From the NCBI RefSeq assembly GCF_019355055.1, contig NZ_CP048411.1, forward strand, positions 3,871,501-3,935,500: a stretch of 64,000 nt of DNA, written 5' to 3'. Of the stretch, positions 46,541 to 57,823 are shown in pieces. Numbering within the stretch: the stretch's first letter is position 1; every line of letters starts with the position of its first letter. The stretch comes from Pseudomonas sp. MTM4 (GTDB taxonomy: Bacteria; Pseudomonadota; Gammaproteobacteria; Pseudomonadales; Pseudomonadaceae). The notes beneath the pieces were generated by a model. The model searched no databases. It had not been told where the DNA came from and saw only the letters and a list, made by a program, of their open reading frames with translations. The position numbers were made by a program, and so were the translations under genes.

Positions 46541-47330
46541 GCGTTCCCTGATCGAGCGAATCCGGCTTTTCGGTGAGGCCGGATTGAATGTGGTTGCCGC
46601 GCAGGGGCGCGCCACGCTGTTCCTGTTCCACGCATTGTTCGGTCCCAGCGGGCTGGACAACCGTTTCTCTTTGCTGGTCCGGCAGCTCTATTCGGTTGGC
46701 GTATTGTCACTGGCGATCGTGGTGGTTTCCGGCATCTTCATCGGCATGGTGCTGGCGCTGCAGGGCTACAGCATTCTTAGCAATTACGGTTCCGAGCAGG
46801 CGGTGGGGCAGATGGTCGCCCTGACACTGCTGCGTGAGCTGGGGCCGGTGGTCACCGCGCTGCTGTTCGCTGGCCGTGCCGGGTCTGCGTTGGCTGCCGA
46901 GATCGGCAACATGAAATCCACCGAGCAGCTGTCCAGCCTGGAAATGATCGGTGTCGATCCGCTGAAATACATCGTCGCGCCACGGTTGTGGGCCGGCTTC
47001 ATTTCCCTGCCGTTGCTGACCGTCATTTTCAACGTGGTCGGTATCTGGGGTGGTGCGATGGTTGCCGTGGACTGGCTCGGCGTCTACGAAGGCTCGTTCT
47101 GGGCCAATATGCAGAACAGTGTTGTCTTCACTTCGGATGTGCTCAACGGCGTTATCAAGAGCATGGTGTTCGCTGTCGTGGTGACCTGGATTGCGGTGTT
47201 CCAGGGCTATGACTGCGAGCCCACCTCCGAAGGTATCAGTCGTGCCACCACCCGAACGGTGGTTTACGCCTCGCTGGCCGTGCTCGGCCTCGACTTTATT
47301 CTGACCGCGTTGATGTTTGGAGATTTTTGA
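46533..47330 (+). CDS. mlaE: MlaE (Ttg2B), permease of the phospholipid transporter
   Basis: 265 aa, five-helix MlaE/YrbE permease. The N-terminal interfacial helix ([19 protein letters not shown]) precedes membrane helices including [41 protein letters not shown], the family hallmark. The start at 46533 lies within the end of mlaF. Its stop overlaps the mlaD start (TGATG). Confidence 0.95.
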   Translation: MRKRSLIERIRLFGEAGLNVVAAQGRATLFLFHALFGPSGLDNRFSLLVRQLYSVGVLSLAIVVVSGIFIGMVLALQGYSILSNYGSEQAVGQMVALTLLRELGPVVTALLFAGRAGSALAAEIGNMKSTEQLSSLEMIGVDPLKYIVAPRLWAGFISLPLLTVIFNVVGIWGGAMVAVDWLGVYEGSFWANMQNSVVFTSDVLNGVIKSMVFAVVVTWIAVFQGYDCEPTSEGISRATTRTVVYASLAVLGLDFILTALMFGDF

Positions 47331-47788
47331 TGCGTATCCGCACCCTGGAAATTGGTGTTGGCCTGTTCCTCTTGGCGGGCGTCCTGGCCCTGATGCTGCT
47401 GTCGCTACGGGTCAGCGGGCTGAGCGTCGATAGCGCTGACACGTATCGGCTGTACGCCTATTTCGACAATATTGCCGGTCTGAGTGTCAGATCCAAGGTA
47501 ACCATGGCCGGCGTGACGATTGGCAAGGTGACGGCGATCGACCTGGATCGCGAGAGCTATACCGGGCGTGTCACGCTGGAGGTTCAGCAGGACGTCGATA
47601 TCCTGCCGATCGATTCCACCGCGTCGATTCTGACCGCCGGCCTGCTGGGCGAAAAATACATTGGCATCAGCGTCGGCGGCGAAGAGGAAACACTGGGTGA
47701 CGGCGATACGATTCGCGACACCCAGTCGTCCTTGGTACTGGAAGATTTGATCGGCAAATTTTTGCTCAATTCGGTCAATAAAGAGTGA
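47330..47788 (+). CDS. mlaD: MlaD (Ttg2C), MCE-domain protein
   Basis: 152 aa. One N-terminal helix (EIGVGLFLLAGVLALMLLSL) anchors a periplasmic MCE domain (about 40-120, YRLYAYFDNIAGLSVRSKVTMAGVTIG) that forms the hexameric lipid pore. A short C-terminal helix (SSLVLEDLIGKFLLN) follows. Start overlaps the mlaE stop. Confidence 0.95.
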   Translation: MRIRTLEIGVGLFLLAGVLALMLLSLRVSGLSVDSADTYRLYAYFDNIAGLSVRSKVTMAGVTIGKVTAIDLDRESYTGRVTLEVQQDVDILPIDSTASILTAGLLGEKYIGISVGGEEETLGDGDTIRDTQSSLVLEDLIGKFLLNSVNKE

Positions 47789-47799
47789 GGAACATCCCC

Positions 47800-48450
47800 A
47801 TGATGAATGCCCTGCGTCGCAGTTTGCTGGTATTGCTGACCGCCCTGCCCATGCTGGCTCTGGCGGCCCCGAGCGCTCACGAAGTGATTCAGAAGACCAC
47901 CGACGAGCTGCTCGCCGACCTCAAGGCCAATAAGGATCAGTACCGGCAGGACCCGAACGCCTTCTACGAGTCGCTCAACGACATCCTCGGTCCGGTGGTC
48001 GATGCCGAGGGGATTTCGCGCAGCATCATGACCGTGAAGTATTCGCGCAGCGCCAGCCCGGAGCAGATGACCCGCTTCCAGGAAAACTTCAAGCGCAGTC
48101 TCATGCAGTTTTATGGCAACGCGCTGCTGGAATACAACAATCAGCAGATTCGAGTGCTGCCGGCCAGTGGCAAGCAGGATGCCGAGCGTACCAGCGTTGG
48201 TATGGAAGTAACCGGTCGCCAGGGTGAGATCTATCCGGTGTCGTACACCATGGTCAATCAGGGAGGCGAATGGCGGGTGCGCAACGTGATCATCAACGGC
48301 ATCAATATCGGCAAACTGTTCCGTGACCAGTTCGCCGACACCATGCAAAAAAATGGTGGTGATCTGGACAAGACCATCGCTGGCTGGGGCGAAGTTGTCG
48401 CACGCGCCAAGGACACCGAGGCTGGCCAGCAGGCGACAGGCGATGAGTGA
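47800..48450 (+). CDS. mlaC: MlaC (Ttg2D), periplasmic phospholipid carrier
   Basis: 216 aa with a signal peptide (about 1-24, LLVLLTALPMLALA|AP). It shuttles phospholipids between MlaA and MlaFEDB. PNAFYESLNDILGPVVDAEGISRSIMTVKYSR and GEWRVRNVIINGINIGKLFRDQF are standard. AGGA lies eight bases before the ATG at 47800; ATG 47803 is an alternative. Confidence 0.94.
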   Translation: MMNALRRSLLVLLTALPMLALAAPSAHEVIQKTTDELLADLKANKDQYRQDPNAFYESLNDILGPVVDAEGISRSIMTVKYSRSASPEQMTRFQENFKRSLMQFYGNALLEYNNQQIRVLPASGKQDAERTSVGMEVTGRQGEIYPVSYTMVNQGGEWRVRNVIINGINIGKLFRDQFADTMQKNGGDLDKTIAGWGEVVARAKDTEAGQQATGDE

Positions 48451-48769
48451 GGGGCGTGTCGAAAGCGGCGCCAGCGGCGAGTTGCGGCTTTCCGGCGTGC
48501 TCGATTACCAATCCGGGCCGGCCTTGCGCCGGGCCGGTCAGGCCTTGATCCGTGGTGTTAAAGGGCAGCCGCTGCTGATCGATTGCTCGTCGGTGGAAAA
48601 ATCCAGCAGCGTCGGGCTGTCGCTGCTGCTGGCCTATACCCGGGACGCAATCTCGTTAGGACGCGAAGTGACCATCGCCGGCATGCCCGGCGACATGCGT
48701 GAAATCGCCAGGGTGTCCGGCTTGCTGGACGTCCTTTCGCTAGCGGACGAAGTGCGAGGAACGGTTTGA
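48443..48769 (+). CDS. mlaB: MlaB, STAS-domain subunit
   Basis: 108 aa, a lone STAS domain that binds MlaF and supports complex activity. Motifs: LRLSGVLDYQSGPALRRAG, LLIDCSSVEKSSSVGLSLLLAYTRDA and REIARVSGLLDVLSL; the Ser-Ser at about 54-55 is the STAS phospho-site equivalent. It overlaps the mlaC stop by eight bases. Confidence 0.9.
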   Translation: MSEGRVESGASGELRLSGVLDYQSGPALRRAGQALIRGVKGQPLLIDCSSVEKSSSVGLSLLLAYTRDAISLGREVTIAGMPGDMREIARVSGLLDVLSLADEVRGTV

Positions 48770-49251
48770 TGACGCTACGCTGGGCAGAAACGGCGCGCGG
48801 CAAGGTGCATGCCGTTGCCGAGTCGCTGGGTAATCTACTGGTCGAGACCTTTCATTACCTGGCCCTGTTCGGCATCGGTGCGGTCACCGCCTGGGCCGGG
48901 TTGGTGGCCTTTCTGGGCATGATCGAAAAGGGAAGCATCAGTGTCGATGACATCCTGTTGCTGTTCATTTACCTCGAACTCGGTGCGATGGTTGGTATTT
49001 ACTTCAAAACCAATCACATGCCGGTGCGCTTCCTTATCTACGTGGCAATCACTGCCCTGACTCGCTTGCTGATTTCGGATGTTTCGCATCATCACCGTCC
49101 GGACATGGGGGTCGTCTATATTTCCGGAGCCATTCTGCTGCTTGCGGTGGCGATTCTCGTCGTACGCTTTGCGTCTTCAAGGTTTCCCGCAGTAGAGGCG
49201 GGCACGCATCACAGGCGTCCGCGCAGCAGCGAGGCAGAGGCGCTCGATTAG
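48769..49251 (+). CDS. PsiE-like small membrane protein
   Basis: 160 aa with four predicted helices (about 25-45, 58-75, 85-102, 120-140), short loops and a basic tail (HHRRPRSSEAEALD). LLLFIYLELGAMVGIYF and PVRFLIYVAITALTRLLI are the core of the PsiE (phosphate-starvation-inducible E) family. Its function is unknown. The ATG overlaps the mlaB stop (TGATG pattern), so it is translated with the mla operon. The gene is not part of the classical mla operon as I know it. Confidence 0.8.
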   Translation: MTLRWAETARGKVHAVAESLGNLLVETFHYLALFGIGAVTAWAGLVAFLGMIEKGSISVDDILLLFIYLELGAMVGIYFKTNHMPVRFLIYVAITALTRLLISDVSHHHRPDMGVVYISGAILLLAVAILVVRFASSRFPAVEAGTHHRRPRSSEAEALD

Positions 49252-49282
49252 CGAGGCTGCGTTAGCTCGACGGGCTTCGGGG

Positions 49283-49311
49283 TTCGCAGTCTTCGGGCTT
49301 TTTTGTATGAT
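49283..49311 (+). promoter_or_regulatory. ibaG promoter
   Basis: -35 TTCGCA (49283-49288), a 17-bp spacer and -10 TATGAT (49306-49311), 38 bp upstream of the ibaG ATG. The spacer includes T6, which may double as a weak tail for transcripts from the mla operon. Confidence 0.45.
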
Positions 49312-49349
49312 GGCCGGCCGCGCGCGTCCGGCGCCGATAGAGGTTGAAC

Positions 49350-49589
49350 ATGCAGGCCTTAGAAGTTAAGAATTTTCTGGAAGAGAAGCTTCCGGACGCA
49401 CAGGTGGAAGTCGAAGGCGAAGGCTGCAATTTCCAGCTCAACGTGATCAGCGACGAGTTGGCCGGATTGAGTCCGGTCAAGCGCCAGCAGCAGATTTATG
49501 CGCAGCTGAACCCGTGGATAGCCGACGGCAGCATTCATGCCGTCACGATGAAATTCTTCAGCCGTGCCGACTGGCTGGCGCGTAGCTGA
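49350..49589 (+). CDS. ibaG: IbaG, BolA-family protein
   Basis: 79 aa, the usual length (YrbA). BolA-type fold with the family pattern LEEKLPDAQVEVEGEGCNFQLNVISDELAGLSPVKRQQQIYAQL; C30 may ligate an Fe-S cluster with a monothiol glutaredoxin. It is upstream of murA and downstream of mla, as in most pseudomonads. The ATG at 49350 follows AGAGG. Confidence 0.93.
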   Translation: MQALEVKNFLEEKLPDAQVEVEGEGCNFQLNVISDELAGLSPVKRQQQIYAQLNPWIADGSIHAVTMKFFSRADWLARS

Positions 49590-49632
49590 TCACCGGTCAC
49601 GACAGACATATTCGAGCCGCGCGCTGCACTGA

Positions 49633-50952
<1,320 letters not shown>

Positions 50953-50969
50953 CTATCGGCAATGGGTCG

Positions 50970-50998
50970 AAGCCGTCACTCTCGGAGTCGGCGGCTTT
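50970..50998 (+). terminator. Weak hairpin after murA
   Basis: AAGCCG-TCACTC ... GGAGTCGGCGGCTT can form an imperfect stem of about ten pairs with a small loop and only TTTGG as tail. It lies 18 bp after the murA stop and may partly separate murA from hisG. Confidence 0.35.
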
Positions 50999-51071
50999 GG
51001 CTGAGACTGGCGCTCGTTCGCCGCTGCCTGCGCCAAGGTCGCCATTAACAGGCTTCAAGGAATAACCGTCC

Positions 51072-51701
51072 ATGCTCACCATTGCCCTTTCCAAAGGCCG
51101 CATTCTCGACGACACGCTGCCGCTGCTGGCGGCGGCAGGTATCGTGCCCACCGAGAATCCAGATAAAAGCCGCAAGCTGATCATCCCGACCACGCAGGAT
51201 GACGTGCGTCTGCTGATCGTGCGCGCCACGGACGTGCCGACCTACGTCGAGCATGGCGCGGCGGATCTTGGCGTGGCTGGCAAGGACGTGCTGTTGGAGT
51301 ACGGTGGCCAGGGGTTGTACGAGCCGCTGGATTTGAAAATCGCCAACTGCAAGCTGATGACGGCCGGCAAGGTCGGTGCGCCGGAGCCCAAAGGGCGGCT
51401 ACGCGTTGCGACCAAGTTCGTCAATGTCGCCAAACGCTACTACGCCGAGCAAGGCCGTCAGGTCGACATCATCAAGCTCTATGGCTCGATGGAGCTGGCG
51501 CCGCTGGTGGGATTGGCGGACAAGATCATCGACGTGGTCGACACCGGTAATACGCTGCGTGCCAACGGGCTGGAGCCGCAGGAGCTGATCGCCATGATCA
51601 GCTCGCGCCTAGTGGTCAATAAGGCCTCGATGAAGATGCAGCATGCGCGTATCCAGACGCTGATCGATGCGTTGCAGAACGCGATCGAACAGCAGAACTG
51701 A
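51072..51701 (+). CDS. hisG: ATP phosphoribosyltransferase, short form
   Basis: 209 aa. First step of histidine synthesis (ATP + PRPP). It is the short HisG without the C-terminal regulatory domain, which works only with HisZ encoded elsewhere. [27 protein letters not shown] and the PRPP loop [16 protein letters not shown] are standard. First of hisG-hisD-hisC. Confidence 0.96.
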   Translation: MLTIALSKGRILDDTLPLLAAAGIVPTENPDKSRKLIIPTTQDDVRLLIVRATDVPTYVEHGAADLGVAGKDVLLEYGGQGLYEPLDLKIANCKLMTAGKVGAPEPKGRLRVATKFVNVAKRYYAEQGRQVDIIKLYGSMELAPLVGLADKIIDVVDTGNTLRANGLEPQELIAMISSRLVVNKASMKMQHARIQTLIDALQNAIEQQN

Positions 51702-51832
51702 TCTTCCGCCGGGCTGCTACAGCCGGCTCGCCTATTCGTGTCATAGCCTTAATTCTCAGGTGCCCGCACGGTTGGCTTGTTAATCTACGGGCGCCTGCAA
51801 ACCGCTTCGCCGCACTCCTTATGAGGCCCGTT

Positions 51833-53143
51833 ATGACCGCTCCCATCGACATCCGCCGACTCAACGCTGCCGATCCCGAGTTTTCGCGACACCTGGATCA
51901 TTTGCTGAGCTGGGAAAGCGTGTCCGATGACGGCGTTAACCAGCGCGTGCTGGAGATCATTAAGGCGGTGCGCGAGCGCGGCGATGCGGCACTGGTCGAG
52001 TTGACGCAGCGTTTCGATGGATTGGAAGTGGCCTCGATGGCAGATCTGATCCTGCCGCGTGAGCGTCTCGAGTTGGCGCTCGAACGCATCAGCTCGGCGC
52101 AGCGTCATGCACTGGAATCAGCCGCCGAGCGGGTTCGTCGCTATCACGAAAAGCAGAAACAGGACTCCTGGACCTACACCGAAGTCGACGGCACGGTGCT
52201 GGGTCAGAAGGTCACGCCGCTCGATCGTGCTGGGCTTTACGTGCCAGGCGGCAAGGCGTCTTACCCCTCGTCGGTGCTGATGAACGCCATTCCGGCGAAG
52301 GTTGCCGGTGTGCCGGAAGTCGTCATGGTCGTGCCCACACCGCGCGGTGAAATCAACGAACTTGTGCTGGCTGCGGCCTGCATCGCCGGTGTCGACCGCG
52401 TGTTCACCATCGGTGGCGCCCAGGCGGTCGCCGCGCTGGCCTACGGTACCGAGAGCGTACCGCCGGTGGACAAGATCGTCGGCCCCGGCAACATCTACGT
52501 CGCCACGGCCAAGCGCCACGTCTTCGGCAAGGTCGGAATCGACATGATCGCCGGACCCTCCGAAATTCTGGTGGTATGCGACGGCCAGACCGATCCCGAC
52601 TGGATCGCCATGGACCTGTTCTCCCAGGCCGAGCACGACGAAGATGCCCAGTCGATTCTGGTCAGCCCGGATGCAGCATTCCTCGACAAGGTTGCCGAGA
52701 GCATTGCCCGGCTGCTGCCGACTCTGGAGCGTAGCGAGATCGCCCATGCATCATTGCAGGGCCGTGGTGCGCTGATTCGGGTCGCCGACATGCAGCAGGC
52801 CATCGAGGTGGCCAACCGCATTGCGCCGGAACACTTGGAACTGTCGGTGGAAAATCCCGAGCAGTATCTGGAGCAGATCCGCCACGCCGGCGCGATCTTC
52901 ATGGGCAGATACACGGCCGAAGCGCTGGGCGACTACTGTGCCGGCCCCAACCACGTATTGCCGACCTCCGGCACCGCGCGCTTCTCATCGCCGCTGGGTG
53001 TTTACGATTTCCAGAAACGCTCGTCGATCATCAATTGCTCGGCGGAAGGTGCGTCTGAACTGGGCAAGATCGCCTCGGTGCTGGCTCGCGGCGAGTCGCT
53101 GACCGCGCATGCGCGCAGCGCGGAATATCGGATTAAAAGATAG
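51833..53143 (+). CDS. hisD: Histidinol dehydrogenase
   Basis: 436 aa zinc enzyme that oxidises histidinol to histidine. The signature [38 protein letters not shown] includes the catalytic region. [32 protein letters not shown] and [19 protein letters not shown] are also typical. ATG 51833 has TGAGG five bases upstream; ATG 51821 would add four residues. Confidence 0.96.
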   Translation: MTAPIDIRRLNAADPEFSRHLDHLLSWESVSDDGVNQRVLEIIKAVRERGDAALVELTQRFDGLEVASMADLILPRERLELALERISSAQRHALESAAERVRRYHEKQKQDSWTYTEVDGTVLGQKVTPLDRAGLYVPGGKASYPSSVLMNAIPAKVAGVPEVVMVVPTPRGEINELVLAAACIAGVDRVFTIGGAQAVAALAYGTESVPPVDKIVGPGNIYVATAKRHVFGKVGIDMIAGPSEILVVCDGQTDPDWIAMDLFSQAEHDEDAQSILVSPDAAFLDKVAESIARLLPTLERSEIAHASLQGRGALIRVADMQQAIEVANRIAPEHLELSVENPEQYLEQIRHAGAIFMGRYTAEALGDYCAGPNHVLPTSGTARFSSPLGVYDFQKRSSIINCSAEGASELGKIASVLARGESLTAHARSAEYRIKR

Positions 53144-53176
53144 ATCGCTAGAAACTAGACCCTGCACTGATGCTTT

Positions 53177-53208
53177 CTTCCAGCTTCAGGCTTCTAGCTT
53201 CCAGCTTT
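53177..53208 (+). repeat. AGCTT-family repeat between hisD and hisC
   Basis: Three imperfect copies of CTTCCAGCTTC (CTTCCAGCTTCAGG, CTTCTAGCTTCC, CCAGCTTTCC) lie about 20 bp before the hisC ribosome site. Confidence 0.5.
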
Positions 53209-53233
53209 CCCCCTACCAATCGAGGAACTGTTT

Positions 53234-54277
53234 GTGAGCCGTTTCTGGAGCCCCTTCGTCAAAACCCTGGTGCCCTACGTACCGGGTGAGCAGCCGAAGC
53301 TGAGCAAGCTGGTCAAACTCAATACCAACGAAAATCCCTACGGCCCGTCGCCCAAGGCCATTGCTGCGATGCAGGCGGAAATCGGCGACAGCCTGCGCCT
53401 GTATCCCGATCCGAACGGCGAGCGCCTCAAGCAGGCGGTGGCTGACTATTACGGTGTGCAGCCGGGCCAGGTCTTCGTCGGCAATGGGTCGGACGAGGTG
53501 CTGGCGCACGCCTTTCACGGCCTGTTCCAGCACGGCAAGCCGCTGCTGTTTCCCGATGTGACCTACAGCTTCTATCCGGTCTATTGCGGGCTCTATGGAA
53601 TCGACTACGAAACCATCGCGCTGAACGCGCAGTTCCAGCTCGACGTGGCTGACTACAATCGGCCGAACGGCGGCATTATCTTCCCCAATCCCAACGCGCC
53701 CACCGGGTGCCTGCTGGCGCTGGAAGCGATCGAGCGGTTGTTGCAGGCAAACCCCGATTCGGTGGTCCTGGTGGATGAGGCCTATATCGATTTCGGCGGC
53801 ACATCGGCCATTGCGCTGGTGGATCGCTATCCGAACCTGCTGGTCACTCAGACCCTGTCGAAGTCCCGTTCACTGGCGGGACTGCGCGTTGGTCTGGCTG
53901 TCGGGCATCCGGATCTGATCGAGGCACTGGAGCGCATCAAGAACAGCTTCAATTCCTATCCGCTGGACCGAATCGCCATCGCCGGGGCGGCGGCCGCGTT
54001 CGAAGATCGCGATTATTTCGAGCAGACCTGTCAGCAGGTGATCGCCAGTCGCGAAGCGGTGGTGACCTCGATGCAGGCGCTGGGCTTCGAGGTGTTGCCG
54101 TCGGCGGCGAACTTCATTTTTGCCCGTCATCCGCAACGCGACGCTGCCGAGCTCGCCGCAGGGCTTCGGGAGCAGGGCGTCATCGTGCGGCATTTCAAGC
54201 ATCCGCGAATCGACCAGTACTTGCGGATCACCATCGGCACGCCGGAGCAGAATCAGGCGCTGTTACAGGCGCTATAG
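53234..54277 (+). CDS. hisC: Histidinol-phosphate aminotransferase
   Basis: 347 aa fold-type I PLP enzyme. [30 protein letters not shown], the PLP-anchoring VDEAYIDF and the Schiff-base lysine in [14 protein letters not shown] are intact. The start is GTG at 53234 with GAGGA at good spacing ([12 protein letters not shown]). Third gene of the his series. Confidence 0.95.
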   Translation: MSRFWSPFVKTLVPYVPGEQPKLSKLVKLNTNENPYGPSPKAIAAMQAEIGDSLRLYPDPNGERLKQAVADYYGVQPGQVFVGNGSDEVLAHAFHGLFQHGKPLLFPDVTYSFYPVYCGLYGIDYETIALNAQFQLDVADYNRPNGGIIFPNPNAPTGCLLALEAIERLLQANPDSVVLVDEAYIDFGGTSAIALVDRYPNLLVTQTLSKSRSLAGLRVGLAVGHPDLIEALERIKNSFNSYPLDRIAIAGAAAAFEDRDYFEQTCQQVIASREAVVTSMQALGFEVLPSAANFIFARHPQRDAAELAAGLREQGVIVRHFKHPRIDQYLRITIGTPEQNQALLQAL

Positions 54278-54281
54278 GAGC

Positions 54282-54312
54282 GGCTACAAGCTCAAGCCAC
54301 AAGCTTCGAGTA
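54282..54312 (+). repeat. AGCTT-family repeat after hisC
   Basis: CTACAAGCTCAAGCCACAAGC immediately follows the hisC stop and precedes the heptanucleotide microsatellite by about 50 bp. Confidence 0.45.
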
Positions 54313-54359
54313 AGCAAAAGCATCGTTGTCGTTTTCAGCGTCGGCCCGCATGCTGATTC

Positions 54360-54445
54360 GCTTGCAGCTTGCAGCTTGCAGCTTGCAGCTTGCAGCTTGC
54401 AGCTTGCAGCTTGCAGCTTGCAGCTTGCAGCTTGCAGCTTGCAGC

Positions 54446-54447
<2 letters not shown>
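54360..54447. repeat. Heptanucleotide microsatellite (GCTTGCA)x12
   Basis: Twelve perfect tandem copies of GCTTGCA (54360-54443) are followed by GCTT. The last two bases form part of the algW stop codon (TAA on the minus strand at 54446-54448). The unit is not a multiple of three, and no copy is degenerate, suggesting recent expansion. Its sequence relates it to the AGCTT intergenic family. Confidence 0.95.
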
Positions 54448-55603
<1,156 letters not shown>

Positions 55604-55660
55604 CGCGATTCGAAATCCGGACAGGTTGCGGAGGGCGATTGCGCCCCTTAAGGTGGCGGC

Positions 55661-55666
55661 ATTATA
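55661..55666 (-). promoter_or_regulatory. Probable algW promoter, -10 element
   Basis: TATAAT on the minus strand, 57 bp upstream of the algW ATG, in the divergent gap with the Nif3-like gene. No convincing -35. Confidence 0.45.
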
Positions 55667-55818
55667 CGAAGCTGGCTGCGAATTGCAGCCTTGCCGATGG
55701 CGATTCTGTGCCGGGCCGGTGAGGTGGTTTCAGCCATGTCGTTTCAATCCGTCCATCGCGCAGCTTTCAGCCTCCGCGGCGGCCGCGAGATACCCGTATT
55801 TGCCAAGAGGATGTATGC

Positions 55819-56577
55819 ATGGCCGTTGAGCTGAGCACGCTGGTCGAAGAAGCCGATCGCTACCTGAACACCACCAAGATCTCTGACTATTGCCCCAACG
55901 GCTTACAGGTAGAAGGACGGCGGCAGGTGACCCGCATCGTTAGCGGTGTGACTGCCAGCCAGGCACTGCTCGATGCCGCAGTCGAAGCGCAGGCCGACGT
56001 GGTGTTGGTCCATCACGGCTATTTCTGGAAGAACGAAGACCCGCGCGTCGTAGGCATCAAGCTGCGGCGGTTGAAGACGCTGCTCAGCAACGACATCAGC
56101 CTGCTTGCCTATCACCTGCCGCTCGACGTGCATCCGGAAGTGGGCAACAACGTGCAGTTGGCACGGCTGCTCGGCCTCACCGTTGAAGGGCCTCTGGAAC
56201 CCGACAATCCCCGCTCGGTTGGCCTTGTCGGCTCGCTCGATGTACCGCTCGCGCCTGCTGATTTCATGCGACGGGTGACGGCCGCGCTAGGACGTGAGCC
56301 GCTGATGGTCGAAGGTCCGCGGCCGATCAGACGCATCGCTTGGTGCACGGGCGGCGCCCAGGGCTATATCGATCAGGCCGTGGCCGCGGGTGTTGACGCG
56401 TATCTAACCGGGGAGGTTTCGGAGCCCACGGTGCATATCGCGCGTGAAAATGGCTTGAGCTTCTTCGCCGCCGGACACCATGCCACCGAGCGTTACGGCG
56501 TTCAGGCGCTCGGTGACTATCTGGCGAAGCGGTTTGCCGTCGAGCATCGGTTCATCGATTGCCCCAATCCGGCCTAG
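55819..56577 (+). CDS. Nif3-like dinuclear metal-centre protein (YbgI/DUF34)
   Basis: 252 aa. Hexameric ring proteins with two metals per subunit; GTP cyclohydrolase-like activity has been proposed, but the role is unsettled. The metal ligands are visible: HHGYFWK (two His), LPLDVHPEVGNNVQLA and, late, AAGHHATERYG with the last His and Glu. It is full length for the YbgI group and lies between algW and cysD as in P. aeruginosa. Confidence 0.92.
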   Translation: MAVELSTLVEEADRYLNTTKISDYCPNGLQVEGRRQVTRIVSGVTASQALLDAAVEAQADVVLVHHGYFWKNEDPRVVGIKLRRLKTLLSNDISLLAYHLPLDVHPEVGNNVQLARLLGLTVEGPLEPDNPRSVGLVGSLDVPLAPADFMRRVTAALGREPLMVEGPRPIRRIAWCTGGAQGYIDQAVAAGVDAYLTGEVSEPTVHIARENGLSFFAAGHHATERYGVQALGDYLAKRFAVEHRFIDCPNPA

Positions 56578-56598
56578 GTCGCCTAGAGGCGCTGCCTT

Positions 56599-56676
56599 GG
56601 TGCGCAAAGCGCACCCTACGACAAGCGAACACCGCCTATGGCAAATGATTTGGACGTAGGATGCGCTCTGCGCACC
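56599..56676. repeat. REPIN-type inverted repeat pair between the Nif3-like gene and cysD
   Basis: GGTGCGCAAAGCGCACCCTACG (56599-56620) faces CGTAGGATGCGCTCTGCGCACC (56655-56676), 34 bp apart. Each half is itself a small palindrome (GTGCGC/GCGCAC). This is the layout of Pseudomonas REP doublets. Confidence 0.75.
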
Positions 56677-56774
56677 GGCGGCGCTGTAGAAGCAGACGGC
56701 TTTGTTTCTGGGCCATGAGCTTGGCCTCGCAGCTGAAAGACCCCGCTGAGCCGCCATCTTTTGCCCAATGACCG

Positions 56775-56840
56775 AGGCATAAATTTAGTCAATTTCGTTC
56801 TAAGCAGCGGCCTGATTAGAAGTTTGCGCCGTGTTAGAGT
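56775..56840 (+). promoter_or_regulatory. cysD promoter with AT-rich upstream region
   Basis: -35 CTGATT (56812-56817), a 17-bp spacer and -10 TAGAGT (56835-56840), 54 bp before the ATG. The AT-rich stretch just upstream (56777-56805, CATAAATTTAGTCAATTTCG) is where CysB would be expected to bind to activate sulfate assimilation; the CysB site is an inference. Confidence 0.45.
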
Positions 56841-56893
56841 TGCGCCCTCGCTCCGGCCTGCCGGCCGTCCATCTGCCAAATTCGTGAGTAGCC

Positions 56894-57811
56894 ATGGTCG
56901 ACAAACTGACGCATCTGAAACAGCTGGAGGCGGAAAGCATCCACATCATTCGTGAAGTGGCCGCCGAATTCGATAACCCGGTGATGCTCTATTCCATCGG
57001 CAAAGATTCCGCCGTAATGCTGCATCTGGCACGCAAGGCGTTCTTTCCCGGTCGTCTGCCGTTCCCGGTGATGCACGTCGACACGCGCTGGAAGTTCCAG
57101 GAGATGTACCGCTTCCGCGAGCAAATGGTCACGGAAATGGACCTGGACCTGATCACCCACGTCAATCCGGATGGTGTCGCTCAGAACATCAACCCGTTTA
57201 CCCACGGTAGCGCCAAGCACACCGACATCATGAAGACCGAGGGTCTCAAACAGGCGCTGGACAAGCATGGCTTCGACGCTGCTTTTGGTGGCGCGCGTCG
57301 TGATGAAGAGAAGTCCCGTGCCAAGGAGCGCGTGTACTCCTTTCGCGATAGCAAGCACCGCTGGGACCCGAAGAACCAGCGTCCCGAGCTGTGGAATGTC
57401 TACAACGGCAACGTCAAGAAGGGCGAATCCATCCGCGTCTTCCCGCTGTCGAACTGGACCGAGCTGGACATCTGGCAATACATCTATCTGGAACAGATTC
57501 CGATCGTGCCGCTGTATTTCGCCGCCGAGCGCGAAGTCATCGAGAAGAACGGCACCCTGATCATGATCGACGACGAGCGCATCCTCGAGCACCTCACTGA
57601 CGAGGAAAAGGCGCGGATCGAAAAACGCATGGTCCGCTTCCGTACCCTCGGCTGCTACCCGCTGACCGGCGCAGTGGAATCCACGGCCTCGACCCTGCCC
57701 GAAATCATCCAGGAAATGCTCCTGACCCGCACGTCCGAACGTCAGGGTCGGGTCATCGACCACGACGGCGCCGGGTCGATGGAAGAAAAGAAACGTCAGG
57801 GCTACTTCTAA
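56894..57811 (+). CDS. cysD: Sulfate adenylyltransferase subunit 2
   Basis: 305 aa. It makes adenylyl-sulfate (APS) from ATP and sulfate with CysN. The PP-loop SIGKDS (34-39), [15 protein letters not shown] and the [21 protein letters not shown] segment are typical. First gene of cysD-cysNC. Confidence 0.97.
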   Translation: MVDKLTHLKQLEAESIHIIREVAAEFDNPVMLYSIGKDSAVMLHLARKAFFPGRLPFPVMHVDTRWKFQEMYRFREQMVTEMDLDLITHVNPDGVAQNINPFTHGSAKHTDIMKTEGLKQALDKHGFDAAFGGARRDEEKSRAKERVYSFRDSKHRWDPKNQRPELWNVYNGNVKKGESIRVFPLSNWTELDIWQYIYLEQIPIVPLYFAAEREVIEKNGTLIMIDDERILEHLTDEEKARIEKRMVRFRTLGCYPLTGAVESTASTLPEIIQEMLLTRTSERQGRVIDHDGAGSMEEKKRQGYF

Positions 57812-57823
57812 GGATTCCGCACC

